Source of the DNA: Borreliella afzelii
GTDB lineage: Bacteria > Spirochaetota > Spirochaetia > Borreliales > Borreliaceae
Assembly (NCBI RefSeq): GCF_014202295.1
Contig: NZ_JACHGM010000007.1
Location: forward strand, 1 to 33,209
DNA length: 33,209 bases
Direction: 5' to 3'
The notes beneath the pieces were generated by a model. The model worked only from the letters and a program-made list of their open reading frames with translations. It did not search any database and was not told where the DNA came from. Positions 26,871 through 33,209 of this stretch are shown here, in pieces. How positions within the stretch are numbered: the first letter of the stretch is position 1; each line of letters opens with the position of its first letter. The position numbers were made by a program, and so were the translations under genes.

Positions 26871-27038
26871 TTAATTGAATAACGGTTTTGAAAAAGCATT
26901 AGAAGAAAACAGAAAATTCAAATAAAAAGTATGAAAAGTATGAAGCATTGTTTGCTTTATAATATTATCCTTTATATAGGAATTAGCATTTAAATTAAAT
27001 AACAAAAACAAAAATAATAATAAACTTATTTTTCTCAT
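26871..27038 (-). pseudogene. Short secreted-protein 5' fragment
   Basis: 55 codons from the ATG at 27038, with AAAGG about 9 bases upstream. Residues 1-19 (MRKISLLLFLFLLFNLNANS) form a convincing cleavable signal peptide, followed by YIKDNIIKQ and then a low-quality Phe/His/Ser tail that suggests a frameshift. It is probably the remaining 5' end of an exported protein gene. Family unknown. Confidence 0.4.
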
Positions 27039-27303
27039 AATTGTTTGCCTTTTATGATAAAGATTTGTATGGTTAAACCAAAAATTAATATTAATGTGAA
27101 ATTTTTTTTCATATTAATATTACCTTCTAATAGTGGTTTTAATAATTGAATATTGGCTTAATTTATGGAATTTGAGTAGGTATTAATTTATTGATAAATA
27201 GATTAATCAAATATTCTATGAGTGATTAATAAGTAAAAAAGTATATTATATAAATATAATAATATATATTATATTGTAATTCAAACAAAGTGATATATAA
27301 TTT

Positions 27304-27345
27304 TAATTAAGAATAATTATTATTTATAATATATATTCTTAATTA
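27304..27345 (+). promoter_or_regulatory. Large dyad upstream of the P35-like gene
   Basis: TAATTAAGAATA at 27304-27315 is matched by TATTCTTAATTA at 27334-27345, twelve perfect base pairs around an 18-base AT-rich centre that includes possible -10 boxes (TATAAT at 27325-27330). The dyad ends just before the ribosome binding site AGGAAAGGAGA at 27348-27358. It could be an operator overlapping the promoter or a leader hairpin controlling access to the ribosome binding site. Confidence 0.5.
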
Positions 27346-27365
27346 GAGGAAAGGAGAATATTTTT

Positions 27366-28247
27366 GTGGGAAAAAATTTGTTTTTATATATATTGTTAAT
27401 GTTAGGATTGATGTCTTGTAGTCTAGATTCTAAATTATTTGGTAATAAAGAACAAAATAATAATGATAATGTAAAAGAAGTTTTGGATAGTGTTCAAAAA
27501 GATTCTTTAAAGAATTTATATAGTAGTCAAGAAGAGCAAAAAGGTTTTAATAAAAATTTTGGAGAGCGGAAATATCAGGATTTAATTGTTCCTATAGGAC
27601 CTATAGTGTCTTCAAAATCATTGAATAATAAGGTTGATATACCGAATATTTCAACTAATCATGCTAAAAAAAAAGAAATAAAAAAAGAGGATTTAGTTCC
27701 TTTTACTTATGAAGAAAGAAGGGCAAGTGAAGTAATTAAAAATATACAAGATATTCTTAAAGACTCTGGATTCTTTAAGTTAATTGAGGATGTGTGTGTA
27801 CTTAAAGATGAATATATTTTAATAAAAGATGATTTTAATAATGTGATGAGCAAGATTCAGAATAAAAAAGCATCACTAATGGAAAATTTAAATAACAATA
27901 AAAATAAGATAAGGGAACTAGCGCAATTGCAAAATGAGTTAAAGATAGGTTTTGAATTTGATGAATTTATAAATAAGATCGATATGGCAGAACAAGAGAT
28001 AAGATCTGCAGCTTTATTTTTTGATATTGCTCAGAAAAGTTTAGAAGAGAGCATTATTAAAAGATTAGAGAGTAAAAATAAGGCATCTTATGCACTAAAA
28101 TTATCTAGAGAAGCTTTAAGTAAAGCAGAGAGTACTTTAGATAACTTAGACTCTTATTTTTTAAAAAAAGCTGAGGCAATGGTGAAAAAGCAAGAATTGG
28201 AAAAACTTATTGAACATGTAAAAACCGTTTTAAAAAGTATTAACTAA
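27366..28247 (+). CDS. P35-family surface lipoprotein (BBE31/BBH32/BBJ41-like)
   Basis: 293 residues starting at GTG, supported by AAGGAG about 10 bases upstream and by the signal peptide that starts there. The lipobox MLGLMSC places the lipidated cysteine at residue 18. A tether with YQDLIVPIGPIVSSKSLNN and VDIPNIS is followed by KKEIKKEDLVPFTYEERRAS and then a long helical domain with the pattern ILKDSGFFKLIEDVCVLKDE and ALKLSREALSKAESTLDNLD, which I recognise as the P35 antigen family that includes BBE31. BBE31 is reported to act in the tick, so a vector-phase role is possible but inferred. The gene is intact and has a striking dyad upstream. Confidence 0.72.
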   Translation: MGKNLFLYILLMLGLMSCSLDSKLFGNKEQNNNDNVKEVLDSVQKDSLKNLYSSQEEQKGFNKNFGERKYQDLIVPIGPIVSSKSLNNKVDIPNISTNHAKKKEIKKEDLVPFTYEERRASEVIKNIQDILKDSGFFKLIEDVCVLKDEYILIKDDFNNVMSKIQNKKASLMENLNNNKNKIRELAQLQNELKIGFEFDEFINKIDMAEQEIRSAALFFDIAQKSLEESIIKRLESKNKASYALKLSREALSKAESTLDNLDSYFLKKAEAMVKKQELEKLIEHVKTVLKSIN

Positions 28248-28700
28248 TAATAAAGTATAGTATATAAGGAAATAAATTTGTTTTTAATGGCATTAATAGT
28301 CAATCATTTACATTGACAACTTTTATAAAGTTTAATTTATCTTAAGTATTTTTAGAGATTATATTAAACATTGGGTTTTCCAATTTTCTTCGAGATACTT
28401 TATTATGTTGTTTATGTGTGCCACCCAGGTTTCCAGACGGTTCTTTTGTGTTGTGGACAGCTTCCTTCTAAAAGCACACACAAAAAATTAGATTAATGTT
28501 TATTTCAACCAATGCTGCTTTTGGCCGTATCTTGGTTTTTCATTATTATGTTATTATTACCCTATAATAATATAATGGAAGCTGCAATTATGCTAGGTAA
28601 GAATTTCAATTAATATTTAATACTAAGTGCTATTAGATTATTTTAAATATTTAATGCATTTAGTCTTAAGTATTAAAAGGTATAAAATAACTTACATATA
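28248..28700. other. Intergenic region with a GC-rich patch
   Basis: The stretch at about 28,418-28,490 (for example GTGTGCCACCCAGGTTTCC and GACGGTTCTTTTGTGTTGTG) is far richer in G and C than its surroundings. On the minus strand it reads STTQKNRLETWVAHINNIIK and KYLEEN before a stop, possibly the C-terminus of a lost gene. The rest is featureless AT-rich sequence. Confidence 0.4.
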
Positions 28701-29686
28701 AAATCCAATCGCATTTTTAATAGGTCAATTTCTGGTACTCTTGTTAATCTAGGCAAATCTCAAATTAAAATAAATGATAACATTTTTAAACATTTGCTCG
28801 ATATCGTAATATTTGCAAAAAATAAAAAAACATACAAAGAATTAATATTATTTACTACTGAAAATAATATTAGCGATAAAACTATAAAATTAGCATTATA
28901 AAATAAAGTATTAATTCCTTTTTGTGAACATCCAAAATAGAGATTACTTTTAAAATAAATATTTTTGGGAGCTTTTGCTTGCACATCCAAAAAATATTAG
29001 CTTAGAAAAAGAGCATATCATTATAGTTGGATGTGAGTGGTATTGGAAATTTTATGACCTATTCTCTTTCTACTTTAGGATTAGCAGCTTTAACTTTTAT
29101 ATATGAAGACAAAATACAAGAATCTAATCTAAATAGACAATTTTTATTTAGTTATAATGATATAAGATTTGGCAAAGTAGATATAATTAAAGAAAAAATA
29201 AAATTGCTAAATAAAACCATTCAAACTAAATCTTATAAGGAAAAAGTTTTAGTAAAATTATTGGAGAATATTTTTGCTAACTCAAAAATTAAACCATCAT
29301 TAATAGTACTGTTAGCAGATTATGACTACTATTTACCCTTAGTTAATAAATTTTGTATTGAAAATTCTATTTCACTTATAAATATTGGATATTTTAATGA
29401 TTTTTCAGTTATTGGTCCATTTTATATTTCAAATATTTCATCTTACTACTACCGCACTGTTATAGGAGTTATAAAAAAGTCATCATCTTCTAAATTAGAA
29501 AGTAAAATAATATTAGTAAATAAAGACCATCAAGCCCCTTTTTCTTTACTAATAATGCAACTTTATGAGATAGTAATTATAAAAATGTTAAGTATTAGGG
29601 TGATTATATTAAAATTGGTTTTTGTAAATCCAGTTTTAAATAGCAATAGTAATTTGTCATTAACAATGATAGTATTATATTTATAG
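28701..29686 (+). pseudogene. MccB/ThiF-like E1 adenylating enzyme, broken
   Basis: The plus strand reads a ThiF/MoeB/E1-type enzyme in pieces. N-terminal part: KINDNIFKHLLDIVIFAKNK and KTYKELILFTTENNIS, then two stops and a shift, then HPKNISLEKEHIIIVGC. A one-base shift after this leads into a 219-codon frame with GIGNFMTYSLSTLGLAALTF (nucleotide-binding glycine loop), EDKIQESNLNRQFLFSYNDI (the E1 signature with the conserved Arg), KVDIIKEKI, then VNKFCIENSISLINIGYFND and VIGPFYIS. This follows E. coli MccB (ILGCGGIGN, NTNLTRQVLFSEDDVG, WVNKYC, YINAGYVNDIAVFGPLYV) better than other ThiF proteins. MccB adenylates the C-terminus of the microcin C peptide. The zinc cysteines are lost (SSYYYRTVIG where MccB has CYECQ) and the C-terminus is scrambled, so it is inactive. 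Confidence 0.72.
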
Positions 29687-29693
29687 ATAATTT

Positions 29694-30017
29694 ATGGAAA
29701 ATCAATTAATCAGCAAATTGCACATTGAATTGGGAATTCTTGTCTTAACAATAGAACTAGCAAATACCCAATTTAGTCAATATTCTCCAAAAGTGATACT
29801 TAAGCACTATAATGACAAACTTAAAATTTCGGGGCTGACCGACACCACACTAACAATAATGGAAAAATATCTTGATAAATTAAAAGAAATAAAAATCATA
29901 GCTAAATTTTATACTAAAGACAGGGATTGTGGCATTTTATGTTATTACAAGCTTAATTGCTCCGCTAAGCAAGCTCAATCAAAAATATCAGACTATTTAC
30001 TTTTAAAAAAAATATAA
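29694..30017 (+). pseudogene. Orphan PF57/62 N-terminal fragment
   Basis: 107 codons reading ELGILVLTIELANTQFSQYS, PKVILKHYNDKLKISGLTDT, MEKYLDKLKEIKIIAKFY and GILCYYKLNCSAKQAQSKIS. This is the classic N-terminal pattern of Borrelia PF57/62 replication proteins (LI.LISTLNYIN.KL..YTQ..IL.YFN..L..NG, then CGTEIYYKL). The rest of a PF57/62 protein, normally more than 150 residues longer, is missing, and no PF50/32/49 genes follow. It differs from the resident PF57/62 gene at 22672-23721, so it is a remnant of another plasmid's replication cassette. Whether the fragment is translated is unknown. Confidence 0.68.
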
Positions 30018-30384
30018 ATTTTTGAGATATATAATTTTTATTATTTTTTATGAAAAATTTTGGAGTCATTTATGAATATTTTTTTAAAAAAAAAATAAAC
30101 TGTTCAAATTGCCGTAATAAGCCACATTATCCATTAATAATTCTTATTTCAAGAATAGAATAGCTTTTGTAAAGCTTAAGTTATGATTAGTCAAAAAAAA
30201 TGTAAATAAGTAAGTTGTGGTTGTATTTATCAATTATAGTAATATTATTATAAATAATAGTTTAATATTAAAAGTGTATAGCATGCAATAGAAATATGTT
30301 GGCCTTGTTTGTTGGGTTTTAAATAAAAAAAATAAATGTTTGACCAATCGCTAGTTTTTGTTCATAAAAGAAGGGTTGTACAAA
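30018..30384. other. Intergenic spacer with a recurring motif
   Basis: AT-rich spacer. TAGCTTTTGTAAAGCTTAAG at 30161-30180 recurs with small changes at 31102-31121 and 33020-33040. AAGAAGGG at 30366-30373 is the ribosome binding site of the next gene. Confidence 0.45.
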
Positions 30385-30909
30385 ATGAGCTGTGATGATT
30401 TTTTTACGATAAAGGGTACACTTTCTAATTTGAAATTGAGTGCGGTTGAATATTGTGTTTTAAGTGATATGCGCCAGGTTATAGACCGATTTGCAAATAA
30501 TAACTTTTTAGTGTATCAATCCGATGACTCTAATTCTTTAGCATATCAATCCGATAGCTCTGATTTTTTAGCGTATCAATCCGATGGCTCTGATTTTTTA
30601 TGGCCGCTATTCGAAGACTATAGTGAAAATGATTTTGACAAGTTCTTTACAAGATTGGGCTCCAAGAGGTCTAAAGAGCTAATAAATCTATTTCTCAAAT
30701 TGAAAATGCGTGTAAGTAATAGTGTATTTGAAACAGAAGTTTTTTTCTTGTATATGTGTATTAAGGACGCATACTTAATTAATCTTTTTTATTTTGATGA
30801 TGATGAGCACAATTGTTTTGATTGTGTTATGCGTACTTTTGATCAACAATTCAAAAGCATAGTAAAATCTTTAAAATTAAAATTGGAAGATTTTGGTGTT
30901 TTTGTGTAA
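30385..30909 (+). CDS. BTA121-like domain protein with 10-residue tandem repeats
   Basis: 174 residues from the ATG at 30385, chosen because GAAGGG lies 9 bases upstream; a TTG nine codons earlier would lack a ribosome binding site. No signal peptide or lipobox is seen. The pattern LKLSAVEYCVLSDMRQVIDR followed after an insert by YSENDFDKFFTRLGSKRSKE and LINLFLKLK resembles the repeated BTA121 domain of relapsing-fever Borrelia lipoproteins and Lyme-group relatives. The insert consists of three units of VYQSDDSNSL type. The C-terminal third is Phe- and Asp-rich (LFYFDDDEHNCFDC). It could be a truncated product that has lost its export signal. Function unknown. Confidence 0.5.
   Translation: MSCDDFFTIKGTLSNLKLSAVEYCVLSDMRQVIDRFANNNFLVYQSDDSNSLAYQSDSSDFLAYQSDGSDFLWPLFEDYSENDFDKFFTRLGSKRSKELINLFLKLKMRVSNSVFETEVFFLYMCIKDAYLINLFYFDDDEHNCFDCVMRTFDQQFKSIVKSLKLKLEDFGVFV
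30511..30600 (+). repeat. 30-bp tandem repeat, three units
   Basis: Units at 30511-30540, 30541-30570 and 30571-30600 share TATCAATCCGATxxCTCT and encode YQSD(D/S/G)S(N/D)(S/F)LA. The second and third units are nearly identical, so expansion is fairly recent. The repeat keeps the reading frame. Confidence 0.9.
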
Positions 30910-31255
30910 AATGATCCTTTTAATTAAATCAAAAAGAATATAAATAAGCAAGTTACATGCGCCATTAATAAATTAATGGCGCGATAATTAGCATTATCTA
31001 ACATTTATAAGCATTTTTTATATAAAAATCTAAGTTTTTCTTCAAATTTATTTTATATCCTTTAGAAAGAAATAAGATTTTTATATTTCCATTAACAATG
31101 GTAGCTTTTGTAAAGTTTAAGGCATTAATATTGTAATGCGGATAGGATATTTTTAAAATGTCTTTTACAAAAAATTTTTCAAAAGTGACTTAGTTTTGAT
31201 TTCCATTTTGTAAAATAATAATATAAGTATTTTTTATTATAAGGAGTATGATTTT
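30910..31255. other. Intergenic region with an inverted repeat and recurring motif
   Basis: It holds the near-perfect palindrome at 30959-30982, the recurring motif at 31102-31121, and the ribosome binding site AAGGAG of the broken nucleosidase. No gene. Confidence 0.45.
30959..30982. terminator. GC-ended inverted repeat after the BTA121-like gene
   Basis: GCGCCATTAAT and ATTAATGGCGC form an 11-bp stem around a 2-base centre. It lies 50 bases after the stop of the BTA121-like gene and may terminate it, but no T run follows, so a protein-binding palindrome is equally possible. Confidence 0.45.
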
Positions 31256-32044
31256 ATGAATAATTTTTTAATAAAATTTTTTCTTTTTTTATTGGTTTTT
31301 TCAAATAGCTATGTTGCTTTTTCTAAAAACATCAATGTTTTTTTAATAAATAGTAACTGCTATGGACTATGAGCTTGAACAGATAAATAAGCTTATGTCT
31401 AATAAGGAAGAAATAGTTCTTAAGGAATATGGTCTTAATAAAAAGATTGTAAAGGGGAAGTTGTCTAATCGCAATGTTATGGTTGTTGATTGTGGGGTTG
31501 GCAAGGTTAATATTGGTGCTTGGATGGGCTATATTTTGTCAAAATACAAGATAAGTCATATAATTAATTCTGGAGTTGCTGGTGGTGTGTTGTTAGTGAT
31601 AAATATAAAAATATTAAAGTGGGTGATGTGGTAGTATCTTCAGAAGTTGCATATCATGATGTTGATTTAACTAAATTCGGACACAAGGTGGGGCAGCTCA
31701 TGGGATTTCCCCAAAAATTTAGTGCCGATAAGAATTTGATTAAAAAGGCTAGAGAAGCTATTAAATTAAAGGTTGGAGATGCTAATACATTCAGGATTAA
31801 TATTAACAGGAGATCAGTTTATTGACCCAATTTATATCAAAAAATTTTAAAAAACTTTAAATATGTAATAGCTGTTGAGATGGAAGGTGCAGCAGTAGGG
31901 CATGTTTCTCATATATTTAATGTACCTTTTATAGTTATTAGGTCTATATGTGATATTGTAAATAAAGAGAAAAATGAAGTTGAATATAATAAATTTTTTG
32001 AATTGGCTGCTTTTAATTCAGCGAAAGTTGTACAAGAAATTTAA
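31256..32044 (+). pseudogene. Second exported MTA/SAH nucleosidase, multiply frameshifted
   Basis: ATG at 31256 with AAGGAG upstream; residues 1-26 form a signal peptide (FLIKFFLFLLVFSNSYVAFS). After a shift near 31,345 the enzyme reads AMDYELEQINKLMSNKEE, VDCGVGKVNIGAWMGYILSK and HIINSGVAGG; after another near 31,590, IKVGDVVVSSEVAYHDVDLT; after further shifts near 31,800 and 31,840, TGDQFIDPIYIKK and VIAVEMEGAAVGHVSHIFNV, RSICDIVNKEKNE. Gly/Val-Gly-Lys loop, MEGAA substrate motif and the CDIV aspartate are all recognisable. At least four indels in homopolymers destroy it. It is the same kind of exported enzyme as the intact copy at 8808-9623 but clearly diverged, so it is an old paralogue or an import from another plasmid. 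Confidence 0.82.
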
Positions 32045-32580
32045 AGAATTCTTTAAGAAATATATAATTTCCGTAGTTTTCATAATTTTCAATTATGCGT
32101 AAAAAAAGACATTTTTTATATATATTTATAAATTTGCATTGTATTACATGTGTAATTATCCCCTACTTCTTTGGTATTTACACGATATTCAGATTATTTT
32201 TATTGATTATATTAGCTTAATTACTATGTTGCAGAATAATATTTCTCGTTTTAAGTAAGTTGCATTGTGGGTCGTATTATATTGCACTTGCTTTTAGGGT
32301 TTGAAATTTTAATAATAGTTCTATCTCAAGTTGGTCATAAGTGCAGAAGGTGGAGAGAAGAGAAAGTCCAGTTTAACAACTTTAAGGGAGTTATGCTCGT
32401 TAGAGCAGGATATGCTGACATTATAATTTTTTACATTAAGATAGTTAGGAGTGTAACAGGAATAATAATACTTTAAGTGATTATACTAAAGTGAAAGTAT
32501 AGGAAGTTTTGTTAAAGATGGGAGTGGACTTATTAGTATTCTAACTATGGACTTTCTACTCAAGTTTACGAAATTTATAG
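32045..32580. other. Unassigned region
   Basis: A 69-codon plus-strand frame at 32267-32476 starts MGRIILHLLLGFEIL, without a ribosome binding site, and contains VGHKCRRWREEKVQFNNFKG. This could be a remnant of a real protein, but I cannot place it and do not call it a gene. Confidence 0.3.
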
Positions 32581-32590
32581 ATAAAGAACA

Positions 32591-32760
32591 ATGGAATATA
32601 TGTGTGTTGATAAAGCTTATAAGCATAGAATATATCCTAATACTAATCAAAAGAAATACTTTTTAAAAGTATTTCTAGGGTGTATTATTTTTGTATAACA
32701 AAAAATATATAGTTATATTAAGAGCGTAAATTATGAAAAATATTAGTTTAGAAAGTTTAG
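32591..32760 (+). pseudogene. tnpB 5' fragment
   Basis: ATGGAATATATG starts MEYMCVDKAYKHRIYPNTNQ, continuing KKYFLKVFLGCIIFV to a stop. This is the N-terminus of Borrelia TnpB (KAYKxRIYPN...FGC.RFVYN). The rest of the gene is missing; only short fragments follow. Confidence 0.65.
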
Positions 32761-33209
32761 TAAAAAATCTTAAAAAATAGATTTCAATTAGGAAAGAATT
32801 TTTTTAGAAATTGTGATATTAGTAGTAAGAATTGTTCTATTTAGAATAGCAATTCTTGCTATATTTCTAATTTTTTTTGTTTTAATTTTTATATACTTTT
32901 GACTATAAATTATTTGTTATTTTTAATAAATCGTCTGCTTTTATTATGTATACCCATCAAGATAGTTTGTATTACTACCATTAGTTTGTATTGCCAGTAA
33001 TGATTTATGTTAACATTGATGGCTATTGTAAAGCTTAAGGGTATTTTAAGAGTAATATAAAATATCAAATTAATAACTTTAAGATTGATTTACTTCTTTA
33101 TAAGTAACCCTTTTATTTGGTATATAATTTTCATTTTTGTTTGTGACCGCCAATTATTAAAACTAAAATTATCAAAATGTAATTTAATTTACATTAATTA
33201 ATTTTTAAT
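32761..33209. other. Right-edge region without a gene
   Basis: AT-rich sequence. The recurring motif GGCTATTGTAAAGCTTAAGG is at 33021-33040. Near 33,136-33,160, TTTTTGTTTGTGACCGCC followed by AATTATT resembles 8693-8720 (TTTTTTTGTGACCGCC...AATTATT) in the same orientation, and the last 25 bases resemble the 3' edge of the nucleosidase gene near 8810. No telomere-type TAGTATA box is seen at this edge. Confidence 0.4.

Larger units (their letters stand above)
26576..27303. other. Divergent region between the P37-like relic and the P35-like gene
   Basis: 730 bases holding a hexanucleotide repeat (26836-26870), a short secretory frame on the minus strand (26871-27038), a small plus-strand trace NNGFEKALEENRKFK near 26,880-26,925, and extremely AT-rich promoter sequence toward the P35-like gene. 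Confidence 0.4.

Noticed and set aside
26717-26899. Minus-strand frame of 60 codons with FYFYFYFY
   Set aside because: The residues are produced by the AGTAAA microsatellite; no ribosome binding site.
28760-28990. Minus-strand frame of 76 codons
   Set aside because: Antisense to the N-terminal part of the MccB-like relic.
33150-33209. Right telomere
   Set aside because: No TAGTATA-type box lies near the edge in the expected orientation.
1-33209. tRNA, rRNA or vls cassette arrays
   Set aside because: No cloverleaf-like GC-rich segments, ribosomal sequence or vls-type GC-rich repeats were seen.

Overview
The window is about 33.2 kb of very AT-rich DNA that reads as a linear plasmid of a Lyme-group Borrelia (Borreliella). 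Four things support this: a PF57/62-PF50-PF32-PF49 partition operon, many short secreted lipoproteins with spirochaetal lipoboxes, IS200/IS605 relics, and the SIMPL-domain (BBK13-like) and adenine deaminase (BBK17/AdeC-like) genes that belong to lp36 in B. burgdorferi. The left edge looks like a linear-plasmid telomere (TTTAGTATA box at 19-27). The right edge shows no such box, so that end is probably truncated.

Layout. 1-1.0 kb: subtelomere without a credible gene. 1.0-9.6 kb: a mostly intact block holding a VUT/YhhQ-type queuosine-precursor transporter (-), SIMPL protein (+), adenine deaminase (-), a P37-like lipoprotein (-), a broken RevA-like lipoprotein (-), a small basic membrane protein (-) and an exported MTA/SAH nucleosidase (-). 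10.0-11.1 kb: an unrecognised 358-residue lipoprotein with a strong terminator. 11.2-17.4 kb: a gene graveyard with a ParA-like relic, two broken small genes, a frameshifted P37-like gene and a dead tnpB. 18.5-19.3 kb: intact P37-like lipoprotein. 20.6-23.7 kb: the working partition/replication operon (-), ending in a terminator and carrying a 26-bp perfect GC-cored palindrome between parA and PF49. 23.9-26.5 kb: dead IS605-type tnpA/tnpB and a frameshifted inverted copy of the P37 gene. 27.4-28.2 kb: a P35-family lipoprotein behind a large dyad. 28.7-30.0 kb: a broken MccB/ThiF-like adenylating enzyme next to an orphan PF57/62 N-terminal fragment. 30.4-30.9 kb: a BTA121-like protein with 10-residue repeats. 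31.3-32.0 kb: a second, multiply frameshifted MTA/SAH nucleosidase. 32.6 kb to the end: another tnpB 5' fragment and unassigned sequence.

How it fits together. The left block is biased toward nucleobases: MTA/SAH nucleosidase releases adenine, adenine deaminase converts adenine to hypoxanthine, and the VUT protein should import a 7-deazapurine precursor. The rest is dominated by surface lipoproteins of the P37, P35 and RevA types and their decaying copies. Partition-gene relics at two extra places and several IS605 right ends suggest that the plasmid is a mosaic built by fusions and transposon-related rearrangement. The most unusual item is the MccB-like relic, which implies that a microcin-C-type peptide-nucleotide pathway exists or existed in this lineage. 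No search or alignment program was run; family calls rest on motifs read by eye.
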